A DNA stretch of 64,000 bases from the NCBI RefSeq assembly GCF_004137795.1, contig NZ_NWTM01000003.1, forward strand, positions 248,001 through 312,000, in the 5' to 3' direction. The stretch's first letter is position 1. The number at the start of each line of letters is the position of its first letter. A program made the position numbers and the translations under genes. Origin of the DNA: Pectobacterium zantedeschiae (GTDB lineage Bacteria; Pseudomonadota; Gammaproteobacteria; Enterobacterales; Enterobacteriaceae). The notes beneath the pieces were generated by a model. It had not been told where the DNA came from. It saw nothing but the letters and a program-made list of their open reading frames with translations, and did no database searches. This document shows, one piece after another, positions 8,667 to 16,738 of the stretch.

Positions 8667-10004
8667 TTAATGCCCGTCGATAAACACAATTTTCAGCAGG
8701 AACAGCAGCGCAACCACAACCACGCAAGGGCTGATTTCACGCCAGCGACCCGTCGCCAACTTCATCACACAGTAAGAAATAAAGCCCAGCGCGATCCCTT
8801 CAGTAATAGAGAAACTGAACGGCATCATCACTGCGGTAATAAAGGCCGGAACGGCTTCCGTCAAATCATCCCACTTCACACGTGCCAGGCTGGACGTCAT
8901 CAATACGCCCACATAAATCAGTGCACCAGCGGCCGCATAGGCTGGCACCATACCCGCCAGCGGTGACAGGAAGATGACCAGCAGGAACAGCAGACCCACA
9001 ACCACAGCGGTCAGGCCGGTACGTCCACCCACGGATACGCCAGAAGAGCTTTCAATATACGCCGTAACGGATGATGTCCCGATAAACGAACCCGCCACAG
9101 AGCTGATGCTATCAACATACAGCGCTTGTTTCATACGCGGGAACTTACCGCGAGCATCCACCAGACCTGCTTTGTCCGTCACACCGATCAGCGTACCGGA
9201 GGAGTCAAACAGGTTAACCAGCATGAAGGAGAAGATAATGCCGGACATCCCAAGATTCAGCGCTCCCGCCAGATCAACCTGACCCACCACAGACGTTACG
9301 CTCGGCGGCATAGAGAACACACCGGAGAAGGTCACATCGCCCAGCAGTAGGCCGATTGAGGTGGTCACGACGATGGAAATCAGTACCGCAGCATGAATAT
9401 TACGTGAAGCCAGCGCCACAATGATGAAAAAGCCCAGAGCCCCCAACAGCACGCTGTGTGATGTCAGGTTACCAATTGTCACCAGCGTTTCAGGGTTAGG
9501 AACGATAATGCCTGCGTTTTTCAGGCCCATCATGGCAATGAACAGCCCGATACCGCTGGCAATACCCAGACGCAGACTAAGCGGGATATTGGCAATCATC
9601 CAATAGCGAATCTGGAAGATGGTCAGCAACAGGAAACCGATTGCGCCCCAGAAAATAGCGCCCATCGCAACCTGCCATGGCAGCCCCATCGCACCCACGA
9701 CAACAAAAGCGAAAAACGCATTCAGCCCCATTGCCGGAGCCAGCGCTACAGGCAGGTTAGCCAGCAGCCCCATCAAAATACTGCCGAATGCCGCAATCAG
9801 ACAGGTGGTCACAAAGACCGCTTTGGTATCCATCCCCGCAGCGCCCAGAATCTGCGGGTTAACAAAAACGATGTAGACCATCGTTAAAAACGTCGTGAAA
9901 CCGGCAATCGTTTCCGTACGTGCTGTCGTGCCGTGCTGCTTAAGTTTAAACACGCGCTCCAGCAGGCCCTGCTCGGTAGCAAGACCGGGTTGTGATTTAT
10001 TCAT
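8667..10004 (-). CDS. adeP: adenine permease, NCS2/AzgA-like family
   Basis: Inner-membrane proton symporter for adenine. The 445-residue length equals that of E. coli AdeP (YieG). Features typical of the AzgA branch are visible: TARTETIAGFTTFLTMVYI near the N terminus, ALAPAMGLNAFFAF in helix 3, and the FDSSGTLIG segment in the substrate region. About 12-14 hydrophobic helices are expected. The start at 10004 is chosen because the frame before it relies on a TTG. The gene lies between yieE and yieH as in E. coli, but the quinone reductase gene yieF found there is missing here. PurP (YjcD) is a close paralogue and the alternative name. Confidence 0.88.
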   Translation of the reverse strand: MNKSQPGLATEQGLLERVFKLKQHGTTARTETIAGFTTFLTMVYIVFVNPQILGAAGMDTKAVFVTTCLIAAFGSILMGLLANLPVALAPAMGLNAFFAFVVVGAMGLPWQVAMGAIFWGAIGFLLLTIFQIRYWMIANIPLSLRLGIASGIGLFIAMMGLKNAGIIVPNPETLVTIGNLTSHSVLLGALGFFIIVALASRNIHAAVLISIVVTTSIGLLLGDVTFSGVFSMPPSVTSVVGQVDLAGALNLGMSGIIFSFMLVNLFDSSGTLIGVTDKAGLVDARGKFPRMKQALYVDSISSVAGSFIGTSSVTAYIESSSGVSVGGRTGLTAVVVGLLFLLVIFLSPLAGMVPAYAAAGALIYVGVLMTSSLARVKWDDLTEAVPAFITAVMMPFSFSITEGIALGFISYCVMKLATGRWREISPCVVVVALLFLLKIVFIDGH

Positions 10005-10357
10005 TAGTACCAATCCAAAGAAGGGAATAACTGTCGTCGGGTATCCTATAACAAAACGATACTTTTTTACGTTGATCCCACGTTTTTTTTCATCGAATAA
10101 GAAAAGCCTATTAACCTCATGGCTATTACGCCGAAATCCCTCGGTTGAAACTCCTTAATTTTCTGCAAGATTGCCGTGAAAATAGCTTTATAGGTCGCAA
10201 TATTGGGTCAATTGGTTAAAGTAAGGAACGTCTCCTCATTCTGATCGTTTAAGAACCGAGATACTGGGGAAACACGGTGCTAGGTGTCCCTACGGGAACC
10301 TCATCACCGTGTTTCCCCTAAAGCTATACTTAAATATTTCATCGATAAGGATTGGTC
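10005..10357. other. 353-bp divergent region with palindromic repeat copy A
   Basis: Separates adeP and yieH, which are transcribed away from each other. The adeP-proximal half holds no PurR-type operator or purine riboswitch that I can recognise. The yieH-proximal half carries the palindromic repeat at 10266-10318. An AAGG ribosome site is placed seven bases before the yieH ATG. Confidence 0.6.
10266..10318. repeat. palindromic intergenic repeat, copy A
   Basis: A perfect 14-bp inverted repeat (10266-10279 with 10305-10318) encloses a smaller imperfect hairpin. The right half contains CGGGAACCTC followed by GTGTTTCCCCTAA. The same two blocks recur in order at 14763-14790 (copy B), and a related version lies inside apeC (copy C), so this is a dispersed repeat family rather than a simple terminator. 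Confidence 0.75.
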
Positions 10358-11023
10358 ATGCCCCGTATTGAATGCGTCTTCTTCGACTGTGATGGCACGC
10401 TGGTTGATAGCGAAGTGCTGTGTTGCCAGGCTTATGTGAATATCTTTATCCCTTATGGGGTGAACTTATCGCTGGAGGAGGTGATAAAAACCTACAAGGG
10501 CGTGAAGCTGTACGAGATTATTGCCCGCATCAGCCAGCAGCATGGCTTAACCGTATCGGTAGAAGATGCAGAGCGCCATTTCCGGCAGGAGGTGAAACGT
10601 CTATTCGATGAATTCCTGCAACCTATTGAAGGTGCGCGCGAGTTAGTGCAGTCCATCACCGTCCCGATGGCCGTGGTTTCCAACGGTCCGGTCAGTAAGA
10701 TGCAGCATTCGCTTGGCCTGACGCACATGCTCGATCTTTTTGGTGACCATCTCTACAGCGGCTACGATCTGAAAAAATGGAAGCCCGATCCAGCAGTGCT
10801 GTATCACGCAGCCGAGCAGTTACAGCTTCCTATTGAACACTGCATTCTGGTTGAAGATTCCGCCGCTGGCGTACAGGCGGGTATCGCCGCAGGAATTCCG
10901 GTGTTCTATTACTGCGCCGATCCCCACAATCAGCCGATCCATCACCCGCTGGTCACGATGTTCGACGACATGCGCGAACTGCCGCAGATCTGGCGCGAAA
11001 AAGGCTGGAATATCACCGCGTAG
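10358..11023 (+). CDS. yieH: HAD-superfamily phosphatase YieH
   Basis: Cytoplasmic sugar phosphatase of 221 residues; E. coli YieH hydrolyses 6-phosphogluconate. All HAD motifs are visible: motif I FFDCDGTLVDSE with nucleophile Asp10 and acid Asp12, motif II VVSNGP, motif III Lys in KKWKPDP, and motif IV EDSAAG. A helical cap domain lies between motifs I and II. The ATG at 10358 is preferred to the upstream in-frame TTG because an AAGG site sits seven bases before it. It is convergent with the amino acid ABC operon. The neighbouring adeP supports the name. Confidence 0.85.
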   Translation: MPRIECVFFDCDGTLVDSEVLCCQAYVNIFIPYGVNLSLEEVIKTYKGVKLYEIIARISQQHGLTVSVEDAERHFRQEVKRLFDEFLQPIEGARELVQSITVPMAVVSNGPVSKMQHSLGLTHMLDLFGDHLYSGYDLKKWKPDPAVLYHAAEQLQLPIEHCILVEDSAAGVQAGIAAGIPVFYYCADPHNQPIHHPLVTMFDDMRELPQIWREKGWNITA

Positions 11024-11048
11024 GAGTAAAGTAGTAAACATCAGAAAG

Positions 11049-11063
11049 CCAGCGTCAAGCTGG
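11049..11063 (-). terminator. weak hairpin at end of ABC permease operon
   Basis: A 5-bp stem CCAGC/GCTGG with a GTCAA loop overlaps the permease stop codon. Only a short pyrimidine run follows on the minus strand, so it is a weak candidate terminator between convergent genes. Confidence 0.4.
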
Positions 11064-11783
11064 TTTATTCCGCCACCACAGTAGACGGCGCTTCGGCTGT
11101 TTTTCCTGCTGGCTAAAACGGGCGTTAACCCCATTCGCCAGCAGTTCCAGCGACAGGCAAAACACAAAGTAGACCAGCGCGACAAACAGAAAAACCTCCA
11201 TCGGGTAGACCATGCTGCGGTTATTGACCTGCGTAGCGAGAAACGTCAGTTCGCCAACCCCGACAATGTAGGCCAATGAGGTATCTTTAATCAGGGAAAT
11301 CCACTGGTTAATGAAGGAAGGCACCATCATTCGCAGCGCCTGCGGCAGCACGATCTGCCATAGCACCTGCCAGCGACTTAACCCCAACGATAGCCCAGCC
11401 TGCCACTGGCCGCGCCCGATGGCGACAATACCGGCCTTCACGCCATGCGCCAGATACGCCGAAGCGATCAGCGCCAGTGCACACACCACGGTAGTGATTT
11501 CAGGGATATCGACGCCAAAAACGATCGGCAGCAGGAAGTACGTCCAGAAAATCAGCATGATGACGGGAATCGCCCGGAAGAACCCCAGCACCATCGCCAA
11601 CAGCGCGCTCCATACGCCTCGCGACATCGCCAGCGCCACGCCCAATATCGTCCCCAAAACGGCAGACGCGATGCCCGCCAGCAGGCTCATCACCAGCGTT
11701 AACGCCGCGCCACCTAGCGGGCCATCGGGGAATGTGCCCCACATCAAATAGCCGATATTATCGGTGATAACGGTAAAATCCAT
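11055..11783 (-). CDS. polar amino acid ABC transporter permease (HisM/GltK type)
   Basis: Inner-membrane permease of 242 residues. It has five to six hydrophobic segments and the EAA loop of the HisMQ family: ARGQWQAGLSLGLSRWQ..., with the conserved pattern ending in VLPQALR. The start at 11783 is preferred because it lies one base after the stop of the upstream permease and has a GGAGAGG site. The annotated longer frame would overlap that gene. It partners the permease encoded just upstream and the periplasmic binding protein at 12623-13459. No ATP-binding subunit gene is adjacent, which is unusual for this class. The substrate (glutamate/aspartate, glutamine or another amino acid) cannot be fixed from sequence. 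Confidence 0.85.
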   Translation of the reverse strand: MDFTVITDNIGYLMWGTFPDGPLGGAALTLVMSLLAGIASAVLGTILGVALAMSRGVWSALLAMVLGFFRAIPVIMLIFWTYFLLPIVFGVDIPEITTVVCALALIASAYLAHGVKAGIVAIGRGQWQAGLSLGLSRWQVLWQIVLPQALRMMVPSFINQWISLIKDTSLAYIVGVGELTFLATQVNNRSMVYPMEVFLFVALVYFVFCLSLELLANGVNARFSQQEKQPKRRLLWWRNKPA

Positions 11784-11784
11784 C

Positions 11785-12528
11785 TCAATGCCTCTCCGCC
11801 AGACCACGCTGCTGACGCCACATGCCCCAGCCTTCCATTACGGCAATAATCACGATGTACAACACCGTCGCCACGCCAAACGCCTGAAACGTGCGTAAGG
11901 TTTCCGTCTCTACCTGACGCGACGCGTAAGACAATTCAGCGACGCCAATCGCCATCGTCAACGACGAGTTCTTGACGATATTCATGTACTGCCCAAGCAG
12001 CGGCGGCAAAGCAATTTTTAGCGCCTGCGGCAGCACCACGTAGCGCATGGATTGAAAGCCTGTTAACCCCAGAGCATGCGCGGCATACTTCTGCCCGCGC
12101 GCCACGCCGCGGATACCGGAACGGATCTCCTCCGCAATAAAAGCGCTGGAATAAAGTGTCAACCCAGCCAAGCCCGCCAAAAACTCAAAAGAAGGCCACG
12201 CTAACGTCGTGCCCAGCAGAGAAATGGAATGAGGAGTATTCAGCCATTGCATCATCTCTGAGGGAAACAGTTGCCCAGCACCGAAATACCAGAAAAACAG
12301 CTGCACCAGCAACGGCGTATTACGAAATAGCGAGCTATACGCGACAACAACGCCACGCAGCACATGAATCTGACTGTCTCTTGCCGCCGCTAGCAGAAAA
12401 CCTAGCACCGTAGACAGAACGATCGCACCGAGGGAAATACCCAGCGTAATCAGAAAACCGTGCCACAGCCAGATGAGATATTGAGGAGCCAACAGCCATG
12501 ACTCAAGCGATTGCAGCGCCGTATCCAT
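11785..12528 (-). CDS. polar amino acid ABC transporter permease (HisQ/GltJ type)
   Basis: Inner-membrane permease of 247 residues with about five transmembrane segments. The conserved cytoplasmic loop reads AEEIRSGIRGVARGQKYAAHALG and ends in VLPQAL. The FRNTPLLVQLFFWYF segment is typical of the HisMQ/GltJK group. It is followed after one base by its partner permease and preceded by the binding-protein gene, so the order is binding protein - permease - permease. A 94-bp gap with a perfect palindrome separates it from the binding-protein gene, which would lower permease expression relative to the binding protein. Confidence 0.87.
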   Translation of the reverse strand: MDTALQSLESWLLAPQYLIWLWHGFLITLGISLGAIVLSTVLGFLLAAARDSQIHVLRGVVVAYSSLFRNTPLLVQLFFWYFGAGQLFPSEMMQWLNTPHSISLLGTTLAWPSFEFLAGLAGLTLYSSAFIAEEIRSGIRGVARGQKYAAHALGLTGFQSMRYVVLPQALKIALPPLLGQYMNIVKNSSLTMAIGVAELSYASRQVETETLRTFQAFGVATVLYIVIIAVMEGWGMWRQQRGLAERH

Positions 12529-12573
12529 GCGTTTTATCTCTCTTTGTCATTATTACGAGGTACAAATAGAAAT

Positions 12574-12593
12574 GCCCTCTGCATGCAGAGGGC
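12574..12593. promoter_or_regulatory. perfect 20-bp palindrome between binding protein and permease genes
   Basis: GCCCTCTGCATGCAGAGGGC is fully self-complementary and lies in the 94-bp gap inside the ABC operon. As RNA it would form a stable hairpin without a T run. That fits an mRNA-stabilising or partial attenuation element, giving more binding protein than permease, as is common for such operons. A protein operator is the alternative. Confidence 0.6.
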
Positions 12594-12622
12594 TAAGATC
12601 ATAGCACTGAAGGCATCAGCAA

Positions 12623-13459
12623 TCAGGATTTAGGCTGCTGATCCAGCGGGGCAAAGGTGAAGTCGCCGCGCGGTTGGGATGATTTCGTGCTCGGCCCGAA
12701 CCAGCGATCGTAGATCGTTTTCGCTTCGCCCTGCTTCTCCAGGTTAATCAACGTGTCGTTAATTTTCGCCGTCAGGCGCTCTTCGCCCTTCGGAATCCCG
12801 ACGCCCTGATACTCTTTGGTAATGCTGAACGGAGAAATTTCGAACTCGGCCTTCTGTGCATCAGGTACGTTAGCCAGCAGGCCGACCAGCTTGGCGTCAT
12901 CCTGCGTGATGGCCTGAACATTGCCGTTACGCAGCGCGGCAAAAGCCAGCGGCGTATCGTCGTAGGAAATCACTTTGGCGGTAGGGTAATGCTCACGCAG
13001 GGTAATTTCCTGCACGGTGCCTTTATCCGCGCCGATACGCAGCGTTTTGATGTCGTCCGGCGTTTTCAGCACGTCTTTACGGGCGATGAATTTTTGTCCA
13101 GTCGCAAAATAAGGAATACTAAAGTTAACCTGCTTGGCGCGCTCATCAGTAATGGTGAAGTTCGCGGCAATCAGATCGACTTTCTGCGAGCTTAACAACG
13201 GAATACGGTTAGCGGGGTTGGTCGCACGCAATTCAACCTTCACGCCCAACGCCTTACCAATCGCCTCGGCGATATCCACGTCATAACCCACCAGCTTTTT
13301 GCTCTGCGGATCGACATAGCCAAACGGCGGATTACTGTCGAAGACAGCAATTTTCACTACGCCCGCCTTCTGAATATCATCCAGTTTATCTGCCTGTGCA
13401 GCACCAGAAACGGAAGCCAATCCAGCTAACAAAGTCACTGTCAAAATCTGCTTTTTCAT
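12623..13459 (-). CDS. periplasmic amino acid-binding protein (SBP family 3)
   Basis: Periplasmic solute-binding protein of 278 residues. A Sec signal peptide ends at AAQA/DKLDD, about residue 23. Family 3 marks are seen: PPFGYVDPQSKKLVGYDVDIAEAIGKAL at about 44-71, then the ligand pocket region LIAANFTITDERAKQVNFS and the RIGADKGTVQE hinge. A close match to GltI/GlnH-type proteins is likely, but the ligand is not identifiable by eye. It is the first gene of the operon, with the promoter presumably in the 124-bp gap to the VirK-like gene. Two permeases follow; no ATPase gene is present. Confidence 0.87.
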   Translation of the reverse strand: MKKQILTVTLLAGLASVSGAAQADKLDDIQKAGVVKIAVFDSNPPFGYVDPQSKKLVGYDVDIAEAIGKALGVKVELRATNPANRIPLLSSQKVDLIAANFTITDERAKQVNFSIPYFATGQKFIARKDVLKTPDDIKTLRIGADKGTVQEITLREHYPTAKVISYDDTPLAFAALRNGNVQAITQDDAKLVGLLANVPDAQKAEFEISPFSITKEYQGVGIPKGEERLTAKINDTLINLEKQGEAKTIYDRWFGPSTKSSQPRGDFTFAPLDQQPKS

Positions 13460-13583
13460 TCCCTGCCCCTTAATTATTGCTGTATTAGCAGCAGGCTATC
13501 AGCAGGGTGAAAACGCGGGAAATAACATAAAAAGCTATAATATAACCTTATGTTACTTCGCTATTCTGGCAGATTATCCTGAC

Positions 13584-14621
13584 TCAGGTACGACTAAATA
13601 GATTGATAGAAAGCGGCAGACTACCAGCGAGTACGCCATTTATCTGACAGGCTACCTCATCAAAGAGCGCATAGCGGCGGCGATATTCTGACCGTTTGCG
13701 GCTAGGAATCTCCTGCTCAGACTTTCTCGGGATAGATAATGGCAGCGCAATGTTGCCATCAGGCAGTTGTTGACCGCCGTGGGCGAAAAGGAAAGCATTG
13801 TAGTCGGCCAGAAAAACATGGCGTTTTCTACTGCGATAGCGCCAGTGTTTATAGATATGCGTTTCGTTGCTGACCGCAATAACGTGTGCCAGATTAAGGC
13901 TACGGGCCAGGTTAAGCAGGCCTTCCAGAAGAATACGCTTGGGAAAAAGACTATGGCAATCTCGCGTCGCGCCCTGAATAACGTGATGCGCCGTTTGTGC
14001 ATCCGGCCCCTGGATCCCACCGACAAACAGGCTCATTTCACCTTCAATGCGCAGGATTGAGAACGTCATCTGTGCCAGCACATGCTCGCTGCTCTCAAAC
14101 TGTAGGGAGAGCTCTCCTTCCTTACACATTTGATCATTAGTCATCAGGCGAAGCGTGTAATTTTCACCGCTTTTCCCCTGAAAACTGGCCAGAACGTTAC
14201 CACCTTCGTTCTGGCTATATAACAAACGCTGGCGGTGTAATGGCTGCGATTGAATAAAGCGGTAATGATCCATTAAAGCCGAACAGGTTTGATGTGTCGG
14301 TAGCGACGCCATCAGGTAGGGGCGCTGGAGCTTACTGTACAGCTGATTTCCGTTACGTTGAAAAATATCCTGTACGGGATAATTAACGATAAAGCCAAGC
14401 CATTTCATGGTCAGCAGCGGATGAAGCATCACTCGGGCGCTATATTTTATACGCCAGCGAACGCTCTCCCAGCTCCGATCCGGCTTATGTTTACCCGTTG
14501 CTAATGCCAGCAACAGGGAAAATGCTGTACGAAACTGGGTCTGCGTACTGCCAAATGATTGTGTCGAGGTAATATGCATGAATGTCACCATGATTAAGAT
14601 GACGAAATCGTAGCGGGACAT
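13584..14621 (-). CDS. DUF535 (VirK/YbjX) family protein
   Basis: Protein of 345 residues without a signal peptide or clear catalytic motif. The order of conserved pieces (YPVQDIFQRNGNQLYSKLQRPY, then LRIEGEMSLFVGGIQG, then YKHWRYRSRKRHVFLADYN) matches the DUF535 family. That family includes VirK of Shigella and YbjX of Salmonella and E. coli, linked by genetics to surface protein display and stress or antimicrobial peptide survival. The biochemical role is unknown. The start is uncertain because no ribosome site precedes 14621; ATGs about 30-45 bases downstream are alternatives. It stands alone between the ABC operon and ydcO, with a palindromic repeat copy upstream. Confidence 0.8.
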   Translation of the reverse strand: MSRYDFVILIMVTFMHITSTQSFGSTQTQFRTAFSLLLALATGKHKPDRSWESVRWRIKYSARVMLHPLLTMKWLGFIVNYPVQDIFQRNGNQLYSKLQRPYLMASLPTHQTCSALMDHYRFIQSQPLHRQRLLYSQNEGGNVLASFQGKSGENYTLRLMTNDQMCKEGELSLQFESSEHVLAQMTFSILRIEGEMSLFVGGIQGPDAQTAHHVIQGATRDCHSLFPKRILLEGLLNLARSLNLAHVIAVSNETHIYKHWRYRSRKRHVFLADYNAFLFAHGGQQLPDGNIALPLSIPRKSEQEIPSRKRSEYRRRYALFDEVACQINGVLAGSLPLSINLFSRT

Positions 14622-14730
14622 TCATCAATGAAACTAAAATCGCGGCACCTAAAAAACAGCGTTCTCTTATTTGTTGAGGATTAATTTAAGATCGGCGCTC
14701 GCCTAATGGCGATCGTTTAGCATAGAGATA

Positions 14731-14790
14731 CACGGGGCGACCACAGGGGTGAGGCCCCGCTGCGGGAACCTCCCCCTGTGTTTCCCCTAA
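14731..14790. repeat. palindromic intergenic repeat, copy B
   Basis: Nested inverted repeats: CACAGGGG (14742-14749) with CCCCTGTG (14773-14780), and an inner CCCGC/GCGGG hairpin. The right half shares CGGGAACCTC and GTGTTTCCCCTAA with copy A at 10293-10321. It lies in the 211-bp gap between the VirK-like gene and ydcO, both minus strand. Confidence 0.75.
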
Positions 14791-14832
14791 CAACGGGCTT
14801 AAGTGGCCAGTTCGCCTGTTTTCCTGATGAAA

Positions 14833-16017
14833 TCAGCGTGACGCCGCTTTTCCCCCAGACAGCACCAACCAGGTCATCATTCCCCCGATCAGTCCCCAAA
14901 ACGCCGCACCAATGCCCCACAGCGTCAACCCAGAGGCGGTGATCAGAAAAGTCACGGCCGCAGCATCGCGCTGTTTCTCATCCAACAAGGCGCGATACAG
15001 GCTACCTGAAATCGTGCTGAGCAGAGCCAAACCAGCGATAGCATGAATCAGCGGCTGCGGTAGCGCCGTAAAAAGCTGCCCAATAGATCCGCCAAAAACG
15101 CCCGCCAGCAGATAAAACCCACCCGCAGCGACGGCAGCAAGATAACGTTTCTTCGGATCGGGGTGTACATCCGACCCCATACAGATCGCGGCGGTAATTG
15201 CGGCGATACACACGGAAAACCCGCCAAACGGCGTCAATATTAAGGCGATTAATGCGGTAACGGTAATCAACGGTGATACGGGAACCTGATAGCCAGCCGC
15301 TTTCAATGTGGCAACGCCGGGCGCGTTTTGCGACGCCATGGTGACAATGAAAAACGGAATACCAACACCCAGCAGAGACGCCCACGAAAAATGCGGCGTA
15401 ATAAATTCCGGTACGGTAAACACCAGCGGCGTATCAGAAACCACAATTTGCCCACGCAATAACGCCAGCAACAGGCCAGCGAGCAGCGTTAACACAATGG
15501 CAAAACGAGGGATCAGTCGACGACTGAGCAAGTAAGTCGCACACATCGCGAAAACGAGCCAGAAATCCTGTTGCAGAGAGAGAAATGCATCCGCGCCAAA
15601 ACGCAGCAGAATCCCCGCCAGCATCGCGGCAGAAATAGCCTGCGGAATCACATTCATCAGGCGGGCAAACAGACCCGTGATCCCGCAGATAAAGATAAGC
15701 GCAGAGGCAAACAGGAACACACCAATCGCCTCATTGAGCGACGTACCCGGCAGGCTGGTGACCAGCAGCGCCGCCCCCGGTGTTGACCACGCTGCCAGTA
15801 TCGGGGCGCGGTAATACAGCGACAGGCTAATAGAAGCCAGCCCTTGAGCAATCCCTAACATGGTTAACCAGCCGCCGATTTGTACTGCACTCGCCCCCGC
15901 CGCTTCCGCTGCCTGAAAAATGATAGCGGCCGAGCTGGTGTACCCCACCAGCACCGCAACAAAACCGGTGATGAGAGTCGAAAAGGTGACATCTTTTAGC
16001 GCAAATGCTGCTGGCAT
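14833..16017 (-). CDS. ydcO: BenE-family benzoate/H+ symporter, YdcO-like
   Basis: Inner-membrane transporter of 394 residues with about 12 hydrophobic segments. Typical BenE features are present: GFVAVLVGYTSSAAIIFQAA at the N terminus, the AAWSTPGAALL segment, and TPFGGFSVCIAAITAAICMG in the centre. The best-known member imports benzoate by proton symport; YdcO itself has no proven substrate. The start is set at the ATG at 16017 rather than the upstream GTG, because a GGGA site precedes the ATG. It is divergent from an XRE-cupin regulator, as ydcO is from ydcN (sutR) in E. coli. Two identical operator-like palindromes lie in the gap, so control by that regulator is likely. Confidence 0.86.
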   Translation of the reverse strand: MPAAFALKDVTFSTLITGFVAVLVGYTSSAAIIFQAAEAAGASAVQIGGWLTMLGIAQGLASISLSLYYRAPILAAWSTPGAALLVTSLPGTSLNEAIGVFLFASALIFICGITGLFARLMNVIPQAISAAMLAGILLRFGADAFLSLQQDFWLVFAMCATYLLSRRLIPRFAIVLTLLAGLLLALLRGQIVVSDTPLVFTVPEFITPHFSWASLLGVGIPFFIVTMASQNAPGVATLKAAGYQVPVSPLITVTALIALILTPFGGFSVCIAAITAAICMGSDVHPDPKKRYLAAVAAGGFYLLAGVFGGSIGQLFTALPQPLIHAIAGLALLSTISGSLYRALLDEKQRDAAAVTFLITASGLTLWGIGAAFWGLIGGMMTWLVLSGGKAASR

Positions 16018-16039
16018 GGTATAGCATCCCACTCTTATC

Positions 16040-16055
16040 GTGCGCTATAACGCAC
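16040..16055. promoter_or_regulatory. operator-like palindrome 1, ydcO/ydcN intergenic
   Basis: GTGCGCTATAACGCAC, with symmetric GTGCG/CGCAC arms around a TATA core (14 of 16 positions symmetric). An identical copy lies at 16077-16092, 37 bp away, between the same two divergent genes. This is the expected layout for binding by the XRE-cupin regulator. Confidence 0.78.
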
Positions 16056-16076
16056 AGAAAGCGTTAACATAGCAGC

Positions 16077-16092
16077 GTGCGCTATAACGCAC
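16077..16092. promoter_or_regulatory. operator-like palindrome 2, ydcO/ydcN intergenic
   Basis: Exact second copy of the 16-bp palindrome. It ends four bases before the ribosome site of ydcN, so binding here would block ydcN directly (autoregulation), while copy 1 lies close to ydcO. Confidence 0.78.
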
Positions 16093-16110
16093 AAGCGGGA
16101 GCCTGCATTG

Positions 16111-16677
16111 ATGTCTGATGAACTAACCAGCCGCATTGGCGATACATTAAAAGCATTAAGGCAAGGGAAAGGCTGGAGCCTCACGCGGGCAGCAGCAGCA
16201 ACAGGGGTGAGCAAAGCGATGCTGGGCCAGATCGAGCGTGGCGAATCCAGCCCGACGGTTGCTACCCTATGGAAAATTGCGACGGGTATGAATGTCGCAT
16301 TCTCTACCTTTATTGAACCGACGCTCGCGGATGAAGACGTGACGTATCGCTCAGGGACAGGTTCAACATTCAGGGAAAACAAGGCGGGAATGTACGTTGT
16401 GCCACTCTTCCCCTTCGATGAAAAGCTGCGTTTTGATGTGTTGGTTATTGAACTGGCAGCCGGAGCCAGTAGCACCTCATCACCGCACGAAAGCGGGGTG
16501 ATCGAGCATATTATTGTGCTGGAAGGCCGGTTGGAGATTACCGTTGATGGGCAGACTCGCTTATTATCCGCTGGTGATGCCCTGCGCTTTGTTGCTGACA
16601 GAGAACACCGCTATCACAACCCTACCGATACCACCGTGCGCTTCCACGATTTGATTCACTATCCTGATAAAAACTAA
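16111..16677 (+). CDS. ydcN: XRE-cupin transcriptional regulator, YdcN (SutR)-like
   Basis: Cytoplasmic regulator of 188 residues. An XRE-type helix-turn-helix occupies about residues 10-64 (RIGDTLKALRQGKGWSLTRA, recognition helix around SKAMLGQIERG). A C-terminal cupin sensor lies at about 105-180 (PHESGVIEHIIVLEGRLEI). E. coli YdcN, also called SutR, has this architecture and is divergent from ydcO. The ATG at 16111 is chosen over the TTG just before it because a CGGGAG ribosome site fits. Likely targets are the two palindromes at 16040 and 16077. The ligand is unknown; the paired benzoate-type transporter suggests an aromatic acid, while SutR has been tied to sulfur use. Confidence 0.85.
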   Translation: MSDELTSRIGDTLKALRQGKGWSLTRAAAATGVSKAMLGQIERGESSPTVATLWKIATGMNVAFSTFIEPTLADEDVTYRSGTGSTFRENKAGMYVVPLFPFDEKLRFDVLVIELAAGASSTSSPHESGVIEHIIVLEGRLEITVDGQTRLLSAGDALRFVADREHRYHNPTDTTVRFHDLIHYPDKN

Positions 16678-16693
16678 ATCGTGATAAAAAATA

Positions 16694-16713
16694 ACGCCCT
16701 GCAAGCAGGGCGT
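16694..16713. terminator. bidirectional terminator between ydcN and phoU
   Basis: A 9-bp GC-rich stem ACGCCCTGC/GCAGGGCGT with a two-base apex lies between convergent genes. On the minus strand it is followed by TATTTTTTAT, so it mainly ends the pst-phoU transcript. Confidence 0.85.
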
Positions 16714-16738
16714 CAGCGTGATAAACCGAAGAACGGGC

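Noticed and set aside
10005-10357. PurR operator or purine riboswitch before adeP
   Set aside because: No match to the ACGCAAACGTTTGCGT operator and no aptamer-like fold was seen.
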